64,000 nucleotides of DNA from Phytohabitans rumicis (GTDB lineage: Bacteria; Actinomycetota; Actinomycetes; Mycobacteriales; Micromonosporaceae), in the NCBI RefSeq assembly GCF_011764445.1, contig NZ_BLPG01000001.1, positions 1,550,001-1,614,000 on the forward strand. Direction: 5' to 3'. Every line of letters begins with the position of its first letter. Position 1 is the first letter of the stretch. The notes under the pieces are model-generated. The model did not search any database and was not told the DNA's origin. It saw nothing but the letters and a program-made list of their open reading frames with translations. Shown here piece by piece: positions 36,412 to 44,827 of the stretch. The translations under genes and the position numbers were made by a program.

Positions 36412-38772
36412 TCATGGACGGTTCCATTGCTGGTTGGTGCCACCGTGGCACGCCCAGAGGTGGATCCTGGTGCCGTTGGCGGTGCCCGCGCCGCTGGCGT
36501 CCACGCACAGTCCGGATTGGACACCCGTTATGGTGCCGTTGGCGTTGACGTTCCACTGCTGGTTGTTCTGCCCGTTGCAGTCCCAGATGATGACGGCCGT
36601 GCCGTTGCTGGTGCCCCGCCCGCTGGCGTCCAGACACTTGTTGCCGTACACCATGAGCTGCTTGCCCGACGTGTATGTCCACTTCTGCTGCGCGGCACCG
36701 GTGCAGTCCCACAGCTGGGTCTGCGTGCCGTTGGTGGTGGTGCCGCCCGGCACGTCCAGGCACCGGCCGGACTGCCCACCCACGATCTGCGCGCCCTGCG
36801 GGGTCGGGGTGGTGCCGCCGGGGCCGGCCGAGGCCATCACGGCCTGTGCACCCGCGGGCCAGTTGCCGTTGGTGACCGTGACGTTTCCGGAGACCGCGTT
36901 GCCGCGGTCGCCGTTGGTCACGTTGGTGCTGCCGTTGGTCGACCAGTTGTTGGTCAGCGTCCAGTTGCCCATGTTCTCGCCACCCCAGTAGTTGGCCGTC
37001 GCCCACGTACCGGTGTTGGAGAAGACGTTGTTGGTGGCGGTGTAGTACTTCGAGCCCTCGTCGAAGTACAGGCCGTAGTAGCCGTTGGTCCGCAGGCAGT
37101 AGTTCTCGCTGATCTGCGCGCCCGGGTTCCACGAGAGGGTGTAGATGCATCCACCGTCGTTCATCTGTTGCATGACGTCGTGGACGTAGTTGCCGATCAG
37201 CCGGTTGTTGGACGCGGTGGTAGCCGTGGTGTAGCGCGGCTGGTAGTTGTACAGCCCGCGGTTGGCGTAGTTGTTGTTGCCGCCGGCGTCGTTGGCGCCC
37301 CAGCCGTACCCGATCGAGATGCCGGTGTACGGCAGGTTGTAGACCTCGTTGTGGGACACGGTGGCGTTGGTGACGTAGGTGTTGACGACCGAGACGATGC
37401 CCCGGTAGTCCGCGCCGAGGTCGTGGATGTGGTTGTTGCTGACGGTGATGTCCCGGTTGACCATCCGCTGGTCGCTGGGGTGGTGCGCGTCGGCGCGCAC
37501 GCCGCCGACCACGATGCCGCCGGCTGAGCTTCGGGCGATCTCCGACCGGGTGATGGTGATGTTGCTGGCCCCCAGGCCGACGCCGCTGGCATGGGCGTTC
37601 GCGTCGTTGCCGATGCCGATGGCGGTCTGGCCCAGGTTGACGAACTGGGAGTCGCTGAAGGTGACGGTGTTGGCGGCCGAGATCTGCACGGCGGCGGGCA
37701 TCTGGAACCAGTTCGGTCGGGTCGCCTCGAACTGCGTGCAGCCGTTGTGGCACGACGTGAAGCTGGGCCAGCTCCAGTTGCCGGCGATGTAGGCGCCGGT
37801 CTGCTGGTCCACGTAGCCCTGGTTGCTGCTGGGGCCCAGCCAGCTCGTGCCGGTGAAAGTGATGCCGCTCAACGTGATGTGGTGCGCCGGTGCGCCGTAG
37901 GTGCCGCCGATGTTCAGCAGTGACTGCAACGCCGGCAGCTCCACGCTGACGCTGCTCATGTTCTGCCCGGCCAGCGGGATGTAGGACAGCACGCCGGTGC
38001 CCGGGTTGAGGTACCACTCACCGGCCGAGTCCAGAAACTCGTAGGCGTTGGTCAGGTAGAGCGGACCGGCCCGGTGCGGGCTGGTGAAGGTGTCATAGCC
38101 GAAGTTGTTGTTGTTCCACGCCGGCTGCTGCATCGTGATGAGGTTTCCGCTGATGCTCTGCACCGGCGAGTGCCGGTCGGTGAAGGAGTTGACGCTCTCC
38201 ATCTCGACGCGGCTCTGGTTCGCCAGGTTGTTCAGGTAGCTGAGGGCGCCGTTGGTAAACCTCATGCCTGTGCTGGAGGCGGTGAAGTCGGCCCTGTTGA
38301 CCTGCGTGCGCGCCCGGGTGGCGATCGCGCCGTCGACGTACAGCTGCCGGGCGTCGAGCCCGGTCGGAACGTTGGCCCGCCAGATGTTGCGGCCCGCGTC
38401 GGCCACGGTCCATCCGGTGACCGCCCGGGCGCCGCTGATGACCGGCCGGGCCGACGGCGCCGCCTGCCACACGACCGTGCGACCGTTGGTGCCGGAGTCG
38501 TCAGCGGTCAGCCGCAGCGGTGCTGACAGCCGGTACACACCGTCGGCCAACTGCACCACGATGTCGTCGGACATCGCGTCGTTGAGTGACCGCACCGCGT
38601 CCTGCGCCGCCGTCAGCGAGCACGGTTGCGCGCTGGAGCATGCGGTGCCGGTGCCGGACGGTGACGCGTAGAGGGTGGTGGGGGCCGCCGAGGCGGGGGC
38701 TGCGAAGGCGAGCACAGCGCCGGCGACGAGCGCCACCGTGGCGACTCCGGCCAGCAGGTGTCTTCGCGGCAC
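36412..38772 (-). CDS. Secreted parallel beta-helix glycosidase-like protein (GH141-like) with ricin-B lectin
   Basis: This 786-residue protein starts at ATG 38772 (MPRRHLLAGV), with a leader ending ASAAPTT. The N-terminal cap contains SLTAAQDAVRSLND, RLTADDSGTNGRTVVW and GLDARQLYVDGAIATRAR. Beta-helix turns run about 290-620 (NITITRSEIARSSAGGI, HNEVYNLPYTGISIGYGWG, GCIYTLSWNP). A ricin-B domain fills about 655-786. Relatives are right-handed beta-helix enzymes of GH141 and neighbours; the activity is not proven. A site matching the GntR operator lies about 105 nt upstream. The stub at 27465 is a decayed paralogue. Confidence 0.8.
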   Translation of the reverse strand: MPRRHLLAGVATVALVAGAVLAFAAPASAAPTTLYASPSGTGTACSSAQPCSLTAAQDAVRSLNDAMSDDIVVQLADGVYRLSAPLRLTADDSGTNGRTVVWQAAPSARPVISGARAVTGWTVADAGRNIWRANVPTGLDARQLYVDGAIATRARTQVNRADFTASSTGMRFTNGALSYLNNLANQSRVEMESVNSFTDRHSPVQSISGNLITMQQPAWNNNNFGYDTFTSPHRAGPLYLTNAYEFLDSAGEWYLNPGTGVLSYIPLAGQNMSSVSVELPALQSLLNIGGTYGAPAHHITLSGITFTGTSWLGPSSNQGYVDQQTGAYIAGNWSWPSFTSCHNGCTQFEATRPNWFQMPAAVQISAANTVTFSDSQFVNLGQTAIGIGNDANAHASGVGLGASNITITRSEIARSSAGGIVVGGVRADAHHPSDQRMVNRDITVSNNHIHDLGADYRGIVSVVNTYVTNATVSHNEVYNLPYTGISIGYGWGANDAGGNNNYANRGLYNYQPRYTTATTASNNRLIGNYVHDVMQQMNDGGCIYTLSWNPGAQISENYCLRTNGYYGLYFDEGSKYYTATNNVFSNTGTWATANYWGGENMGNWTLTNNWSTNGSTNVTNGDRGNAVSGNVTVTNGNWPAGAQAVMASAGPGGTTPTPQGAQIVGGQSGRCLDVPGGTTTNGTQTQLWDCTGAAQQKWTYTSGKQLMVYGNKCLDASGRGTSNGTAVIIWDCNGQNNQQWNVNANGTITGVQSGLCVDASGAGTANGTRIHLWACHGGTNQQWNRP

Positions 38773-38873
38773 GGGGTTCCTCCTGAACGTGGGGTGGCGC
38801 GGGCGATCCCGCAGTGCGGCATCGAGGTGGTGCCGACCTCGATGCCGAGAGCGTCCCTATCGGCGGAGGGACA

Positions 38874-38893
38874 TTCATATGACGTATGATGTT
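38874..38893 (-). promoter_or_regulatory. GntR-type operator (site C) upstream of the beta-helix gene
   Basis: The plus strand reads TATGACGTATGATGTT (38878-38893), matching site B except for a C-to-T change and the last base. It lies between the isomerase gene end (38906) and the beta-helix start (38772). A clear -35/-10 pair was not identified here. Confidence 0.5.
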
Positions 38894-38905
38894 CCAGAGC
38901 GCACT

Positions 38906-39797
38906 TTAAGCGCCTCGCCGCCTTGGAGTCAAGTGAGCGGCGTCGATTCGTCTGATGACTGGGCGGAGGTAGGACAGTCCGTCCCGGGCGAGCGCGTCCT
39001 GCGACGGGGCGAGCGGGCGCCAGATAGACGCGGCGGTCGCGATGGTCTCGTTCTGTGCGGTGAACGACTCGATGCAGATCGCACCGCTGTAGCCGGTCGT
39101 CGCCAGAGCCGCGAAGAAGCGTGGCCAGTCGAAGTGGTCCGCGCCGGGAGCGCCGCGGTTGGTGCCGCTGACCTGGACGTGCTTGATGTGCGCTCCGGCG
39201 ACGGTGACGGCGGCGTAGGGGTCGGCCTCCTCGATGTTCATGTGATAGGTGTCGAGCATGAGCCCGACGTTCGGGGCAGGCCGTCGACGAGCTCCACCGC
39301 CTGTGCCACGGTGTTGACGACGCTCGTCTCGTACCGGTTGAGCGCCTCCACACCGAGGTTCACGCCCCGCTCCCCGCGTAGTCGGCCACCGGCCGCAGGG
39401 CGCGGCGGAAGTCCGTGTAGCAGGCGCTGCGGGCCGCCGGTGACATGCGCCAGGTGCGGCCCACCGCGGCGTAGACCGGGCCGCCGACGCAGGGAGCGCC
39501 GACGGCCGCGGCACTGTCGACACAGGTCTTCAGGTACGCCGCGGTCGACTCGACCACCTCCCGTGGGGCGTCCACGAGGTCGCGTCCCGGCGGGGTGACC
39601 GCGCAGACGGCGGCCGCGGCCAGGCCATGGGAGGCCAGCAGGTCGCGCGTGCGGACCGGATCCCAGTCGCCGGGCCGTTCGATCGGCAGCTCCACCGCGT
39701 CGAAGCCGAACCCGGCGATCCGCGGAACCAGCTCCGCCAGGGCCTCGTCGTCGACCGGCGAGGCCCACACCCACGGATTGACACCGATGGCGTACAC
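38906..39797 (-). CDS. Sugar phosphate isomerase/epimerase (xylose-isomerase-like TIM barrel); two apparent frameshifts
   Basis: ATG 39797 lies four nt after the binding-protein stop. The three open segments read IGVNPWVWASPVDDEAL, then GVNLGVEALNRYETSVVNTV, then NVGLMLDTYHMNIEEADPY and HIKHVQVSGTNRGAPG, a complete IolE/DTE-type barrel with metal ligands Glu, Asp, His and Glu (CIESFTAQ). Breaks fall at a C4 run (39372-39375) and a G4 run (39273-39276). Adding one base at each gives YAGERGVNL and DGLPPNVGL and exactly 298 codons. An intact cytoplasmic ketose epimerase or isomerase is likely, acting on the sugar imported by the operon. Confidence 0.82.
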
Positions 39798-39801
39798 GGA
39801 C

Positions 39802-40986
39802 CTACTTCCACCGCTGCGGATAGCCGGGCAGATCCGTACAGCCGCACATCGCGTAGTGCAGGGGCGGCATGTCGGCGTCGACGTACCCGTCCAGGTTGTC
39901 CTCGGTGATGGTCGGCTGCGGCAGCTTCCACGGGCTGGACACCTGCTCTCCGCCGAGCACCTTCAAAGCCGCGATGATCGGCGTGCGCCACTGGTACGTC
40001 GGGTAGGTCGGCGCGATCGCGGTGAGCTTCTTTTCCTTCCACAGCTTCAGGAAGTCGAGCTGGTCCTCGCCGTTGATCGGTGGCACCGGCTTGCCCGCGT
40101 CCAGGAACGCCTCGACCGCCGCGACCGCGACCGCACCGGCGTCCATCCAGACGCCGTCGATCGTGCCGTACCGCTGGATGTAGTCGCCAACGATCTTCTT
40201 GGTCTTGGCCGGATCGCCGTCGGTGAACTCGACCCCGACGACGTCGACGCCCGCCTTGTCGAAAGCGACCTTCGCCGCGGACCAGCGCGTCTCCAGCACG
40301 TCGACGCCGGGCAGGATGCGCAGGGCGAGCACCTTGCCGCCGGGCTTCATCTTCTGGCTGACGAACTCCGCGGCGACGTGGCCGAAGCCGTAGCCGCCGA
40401 TCGGGTTGATGAACGTCACCGGGCAGGTCGTGTCGACGCCGCGGTCGAAGACGATGACCGGCAGGCCCTTCTGGCAGGCGGCTTCGACGGCCGGGGTGAG
40501 CGTGGCGGTGGTGTTCGGCGAGACGATGAGCGCGTGGCAGCCCTTGCCGAGCAGGTCGTTGATGTCCGCGATCTGCTTCTGGTCCTTGCCTTCGGCGTCG
40601 ACGTGCACGAACTCCTTGATCTGGCTCCGGTGCGTGGCGACCTCGGCCTGCATGGTCTTGAAGCCGACCTGCCGCCAGGGGTTGTTCAGACCGGCGTTGG
40701 AGAAGCAGACCTTGTACGGGCCGGACTTCTTGAACTTCGCTGTCTCCACCATCTTCGGGTTGAGCACCTGCTCCCACGGCTTGCCGGCCGGCCCGGTGGG
40801 CGTGGCGTCGAGCAGCGCGAGCTCGTTGTCGTAGTCGGCCTGCACGAAGAACTTCGACTGCTCCCCCGTGCCCGACCCGGCGGCCTGGGACGCCGTGCTC
40901 GACGGGGTGGCGGTCGGTTCGTCGGTGGCGCAGCCGGCGAGCGCCAGCAGGGCGGCGGTGGCCACGACGGCTATGGCACGTCTCAC
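39802..40986 (-). CDS. Sugar-binding lipoprotein of a ribose-type ABC transporter
   Basis: This 394-residue protein has lipobox LALAGC (Cys19). The periplasmic-binding fold (Peripla_BP_4/RbsB-type) shows YKVCFSNAGLNNPWRQ, IKEFVHVDAEGKDQKQIAD and LPVIVFDRGVD. It follows the second permease by 10 nt. It is larger than RbsB and has an N-terminal insertion. The ligand is probably a pentose or hexose monosaccharide. Confidence 0.9.
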   Translation of the reverse strand: MRRAIAVVATAALLALAGCATDEPTATPSSTASQAAGSGTGEQSKFFVQADYDNELALLDATPTGPAGKPWEQVLNPKMVETAKFKKSGPYKVCFSNAGLNNPWRQVGFKTMQAEVATHRSQIKEFVHVDAEGKDQKQIADINDLLGKGCHALIVSPNTTATLTPAVEAACQKGLPVIVFDRGVDTTCPVTFINPIGGYGFGHVAAEFVSQKMKPGGKVLALRILPGVDVLETRWSAAKVAFDKAGVDVVGVEFTDGDPAKTKKIVGDYIQRYGTIDGVWMDAGAVAVAAVEAFLDAGKPVPPINGEDQLDFLKLWKEKKLTAIAPTYPTYQWRTPIIAALKVLGGEQVSSPWKLPQPTITEDNLDGYVDADMPPLHYAMCGCTDLPGYPQRWK

Positions 40987-40996
40987 GAGATCCCCT

Positions 40997-41968
40997 TTAC
41001 CTCGACGATGAACGCATGGATGAGACCGCCACGGCGAGCAGGATGATCGCGCCCTGGACGGTCGACTTGAGGGCGCCGGAGACGCCGTAGAAGTTCATGA
41101 GGGCGAAGAGCGTCTCGAGGGTCAGCGCGCCGAGCATCGCGCCGGACACCGAGCCGCGGCCGCCGCCCAGAGCGACACCGCCGAGCACCACCGCGGTGAT
41201 CGCGCCGAACTCCAGACCGGCGCCGGCCTGGAACGACACGCCGCTGTACCCACCGAGCAGGATCGCGGCGAGGGCCGCCGCGAGTCCACTGAGGACGAAA
41301 GCGATCGTCTTGGCACGCCAGACCCGCACGCCGCTCAGCTCGGCGGTCCGCGGGTTGCCGCCGACCGCGACCAGGGTGCGGCCGAAGTCGGAACGGGTCA
41401 GCAGCACGGCCAGCCCGGCCGCGGCCAGCAGGACGAGCAGCGCGTACGGTACGCGACCCAACCCGGGCACGTCCTCGAACGCGCGCCGGCCGAACCGGCG
41501 GAACGCCTCGGAGAGCCCACCCTTCGGAGCGCCGTCGGACCACAGGTACACCGCGCCGACGAGGATCAGGAACATGCCGAGGGTGGTGATGAACGACGGC
41601 ACCCCCAGCCGCGTCGTGACGATACCGTTGACCAGGCCGACGATCGCGCCGAACGCGAGCAACAGCACGACGACCGGCCAGGTACGCGACGGCTCGCTGT
41701 CGATGAGTCGGGCCGCGACGACAACCTGCGCGGTGACCAGCGAGCCGACGGAAAGGTCGAACTCGCCGGAGACGACGACGAAGTACTGGCCGGCGGCGAG
41801 CAGGATGATCGGCGCCGACCGGCCGAGGAACGACATCAGCGACGGTGGGGAGAGGAAGTCGGGCTGGCGGATGGCGAGCAGGACCACCAGCACGGCGAGG
41901 ATGGCGACGATCGGTACGACGCTGCCGGGGCGAACCCGCGGCAACGGCCGAAGCTCGGCGACTCGCAT
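40997..41968 (-). CDS. Ribose-type ABC transporter permease
   Basis: This 323-residue multi-spanning membrane protein is of the BPD_transp_2 (RbsC) type. GEFDLSVGSLVT and the conserved GGNPRTAELSGVRV segment are diagnostic, as is VVLGGVALGGGRGSV. ATG 41968 lies two nt after the stop of the other permease. It pairs with that protein to form the channel. Confidence 0.93.
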   Translation of the reverse strand: MRVAELRPLPRVRPGSVVPIVAILAVLVVLLAIRQPDFLSPPSLMSFLGRSAPIILLAAGQYFVVVSGEFDLSVGSLVTAQVVVAARLIDSEPSRTWPVVVLLLAFGAIVGLVNGIVTTRLGVPSFITTLGMFLILVGAVYLWSDGAPKGGLSEAFRRFGRRAFEDVPGLGRVPYALLVLLAAAGLAVLLTRSDFGRTLVAVGGNPRTAELSGVRVWRAKTIAFVLSGLAAALAAILLGGYSGVSFQAGAGLEFGAITAVVLGGVALGGGRGSVSGAMLGALTLETLFALMNFYGVSGALKSTVQGAIILLAVAVSSMRSSSR

Positions 41969-41970
41969 GG

Positions 41971-42945
41971 CTAGGCCGCCGCCTTTCGCCGGGCCCGACG
42001 GGCGTAGATGGCCACCGCCGCGATGATGATCAGGCCGCGGATCACCTGCTTGAAGAAGGCGTCGACCTCGAGCTGGTTGAAGATCGCGTCGATGCTGGCG
42101 AGCAGCAGCACGCCGCCGACGGTGCCGGCGACGCCGCCGCGCCCACCCGCCAGAGCGGTGCCGCCGAGCACCACCGCGGCGATCGACTCCAGGTCGTACA
42201 GGCCCTCGGTGCCCACCCGCGGCGCACCCGAGCCCAGCCGGCTGGCGAGGTAGATCCCGGCGACGCCGGCGCAGAGCGAGCACAGCATGTGGGCGGTGAC
42301 GAGCACCCGGTGGTTGCGCACGCCGGAGAGCCGGGCCACCTCCGGATCGCCGCCGACGGCGATCAGGTGGTGGCCGAAGCGGGTGCGGGCAAGCGCGAAC
42401 CAGGCCGCGGCGGCGACGGCGAGAAGCAGCAGGAACGACACGGGCACCGGTCCGACGCGCTGGTACCCGAGGCCTTGCACGAGGGCGGGTGCAGTCTTGC
42501 CGGCCGGGCCGTCGTAGCCGTTGTCGAGGTATCCCTTCAGCAGCAGGCCGACGCCGACGGTGGCGATGAACGCGTTGATCCGTGCCTTGGTGACGAGCAG
42601 CCCGTTGACGAGGCCGATCGCGACGCTGACCGCGAGTGCCAGGCCGATCGCCGGGACCAGTGCGCCGTCGTCACCGTTCATGGTCTCGGCCGCGACGAGG
42701 GTGCTGAGGCTGACCACGTACGCCACGGACAGGTCGAGTGAGCCGCCGATGATGACCAGGGTCTGGCCGACGGCGACGAGCCCGAGGCCGGCCGCGACAT
42801 GCAGCAGGCTCACCGTCGTCGGCAGGCTGAACAGTTGGCCGCCGTCGACCGTGACGACCAGCCAACCGATCGCCAGGGTGAGCGCCAGGGCCAGGAACAC
42901 GCCCGACGAGGCCCGGCGGGCTGGCAACGTCAGCACGCCGCTCAT
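41971..42945 (-). CDS. Ribose-type ABC transporter permease
   Basis: This 324-residue RbsC-type membrane protein has GGSLDLSVAYVVS, GGDPEVARLSGVRNH and VVLGGTALAGGRGGV. ATG 42945 overlaps the ATPase stop by ATGA, so translation is coupled. Two different permeases imply a heterodimeric channel. Confidence 0.93.
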   Translation of the reverse strand: MSGVLTLPARRASSGVFLALALTLAIGWLVVTVDGGQLFSLPTTVSLLHVAAGLGLVAVGQTLVIIGGSLDLSVAYVVSLSTLVAAETMNGDDGALVPAIGLALAVSVAIGLVNGLLVTKARINAFIATVGVGLLLKGYLDNGYDGPAGKTAPALVQGLGYQRVGPVPVSFLLLLAVAAAAWFALARTRFGHHLIAVGGDPEVARLSGVRNHRVLVTAHMLCSLCAGVAGIYLASRLGSGAPRVGTEGLYDLESIAAVVLGGTALAGGRGGVAGTVGGVLLLASIDAIFNQLEVDAFFKQVIRGLIIIAAVAIYARRARRKAAA

Positions 42946-44453
42946 GCGGCCGCCTCCGGCGCGGCGCCGACCGCCAGCGCGACGACGTCCTGCTCCGTCG
43001 CGCCGGCGGGCAGCTCGCCGGCGATGCGGCCGTCGCGCATGACCGCGATCCGGTCGCTCATGCCGAGCAGCTCGGGCAGCTCGGACGAGACCATCAGCAC
43101 CGCCGCGCCGTCGCGGGCGAGCTCGCGGACGAGATCGTGGATCGCCGACTTGGCACCCACGTCGATGCCGCGGGTCGGCTCGTCGAAGAGCAGGATCCGG
43201 GGAGCGAGCGCGAGCCACCTGGCCAGTACGACCTTCTGCTGGTTACCGCCGGACAGGAAGCGGATCTCCTGGTCCTCCCCGGCGGCACGCACGTCGACGG
43301 CGGCCAGCAGCTCCCGCACGCGCATGGCCCGCGCGCCGCGGGCGGTCCATCCCGGCAGGACGGCGCGGCTGGCCAGCAGCGCGTTGTCGAGCACCGACTG
43401 CCCGGCGACGATGCCCTCGCCCTTGCGGTCCTCGGTGACGTAGGCGATGCCGGCTCGCATCGCGGCGCGCGGCGAACGGAGCCGGACCGGCACACCGTCG
43501 AGCGTGACCTCACCGGTGGTGAACGGCGACACGCCGAACAGCGCGCGGGCCAGCGCCGACCGCCCGGAGCCATGCAGGCCGCCGATGCCGAGCACCTCGC
43601 CGGCGCGCAGACTCAGGTCGATCCCGCGCAGCTTCCGGCAGCCTCCATTGCGGACGGTGAGCCGGACCGAGCCCACCTCCTCCGGTCTCGCGCGGTCGGG
43701 GTAGTAGCTGGACAGCTCGCGGCCGACCATGTGCCGCACCAGCTCGTCGGCGCTCGTCTCGGCAGTGTCCAATGTGGTCACCCTGCTGCCGTCCTTGAGC
43801 ACGGTGATCCGGCTGGACAGGTCGAAGACCTCCTTGAGGCGGTGCGAGACGTAGAGCATGCCTATCCCCTGCCCTTGCAGCCGCCGCACGAGTGCGTAGA
43901 GCTGCTCGACCTCGTGGTCGGCGAGGGCCGCGGTGGGCTCGTCCATGATGAGCAGTCGTGCGTCGAGGGCGAGGGCTTTGACGATCTCGACGACCTGCTG
44001 CTGCGCCACGCGGAGCTGTCCGACCAGGGCGTCGGGCGGCAACGCGCTCTCCCCGACCGAGTCGAGAAACGCCGCGGTACGACTGAGCATCGCCCTGCGG
44101 TCGACGAGCCCGCGGCGCACGGGTTCGTGCCCCAGGTACACGTTTTCCGCGACGGTGCGCTCGGGCAGCAGGTTGAACTCCTGATGGACGATGCCGATGC
44201 CGGCCCGCTGGGCGTCGCGTGGACCGCGGAAGGTACGGAGCGTGCCGGCGAGCGCGACCGTGCCCTCGTCGGGCGCGTACACCCCGGACACCACGTTCAT
44301 GAGCGTGGACTTGCCGGCCCCGTTCTCGCCGACGACGGCGTGCACCTCGCCCGGCCGGACGTCGAGGTCGACGCCTTCGAGCACCCGCACGCCGAGGAAC
44401 GACTTGCCGATGCCACGGAGGGTGAGCAACGGCGACGGCGGATCGTCGGACAT
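42942..44453 (-). CDS. Ribose-type ABC transporter ATPase (tandem nucleotide-binding domains)
   Basis: This 503-residue RbsA/AraG-like protein starts at ATG 44453 behind GGGGG. The first domain has Walker A GENGAGKST, signature VAQQQVVEIVKAL and Walker B LLIMDEPTAAL. The second has the degenerate Walker A GLHGSGRSAL, signature SGGNQQKVVLARW and LLFDEPTRGIDVGAK. It powers import by the two permeases. It is the first gene of the operon and is divergent from the ThuA-dehydrogenase gene. Confidence 0.94.
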   Translation of the reverse strand: MSDDPPSPLLTLRGIGKSFLGVRVLEGVDLDVRPGEVHAVVGENGAGKSTLMNVVSGVYAPDEGTVALAGTLRTFRGPRDAQRAGIGIVHQEFNLLPERTVAENVYLGHEPVRRGLVDRRAMLSRTAAFLDSVGESALPPDALVGQLRVAQQQVVEIVKALALDARLLIMDEPTAALADHEVEQLYALVRRLQGQGIGMLYVSHRLKEVFDLSSRITVLKDGSRVTTLDTAETSADELVRHMVGRELSSYYPDRARPEEVGSVRLTVRNGGCRKLRGIDLSLRAGEVLGIGGLHGSGRSALARALFGVSPFTTGEVTLDGVPVRLRSPRAAMRAGIAYVTEDRKGEGIVAGQSVLDNALLASRAVLPGWTARGARAMRVRELLAAVDVRAAGEDQEIRFLSGGNQQKVVLARWLALAPRILLFDEPTRGIDVGAKSAIHDLVRELARDGAAVLMVSSELPELLGMSDRIAVMRDGRIAGELPAGATEQDVVALAVGAAPEAAA

Positions 44454-44827
44454 GAGAAAGCCCCCACTGAACGGTAAAGCCGTGCGCGGTCGAATCGTTT
44501 CGTCCGGCCGGGATGCCGAGAGTAAGGGCATTCGACGGGAGCCTGCAATAGCAAACTGATGCACGGAAATGTGTTATCGAATCGATCCCGCCGAAGTCGT
44601 ATTGACTTCCCGCTATGCCTGCCCGCATGCTGACCGGGCAGACCACGGGACAAGGTGGCATCTGATGTGACGCTGCGTTACGTCCCGGAGGAAACTGACT
44701 GCCCGTCGCGGCGGACGGCATGACGATCTGACTGGCATACGCACGCCTTCGGCAAGCCTGGCACATCGGAGGTGTGGCCAACGCGTGCCCGTGGTCGCAG
44801 CCTCGTTCCGCCGAAATAGGAGACGGC
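44454..44827. promoter_or_regulatory. Divergent regulatory region with repeated TCGAATCG
   Basis: This 374-nt gap holds no gene I recognise. TCGAATCG occurs at 44490-44497 and again at 44577-44584, where it forms an ATCG-AAT-CGAT inverted repeat (44576-44586). These could be operators for the ABC operon, the ThuA-dehydrogenase gene or both. No convincing -35/-10 pair was identified. Confidence 0.35.
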
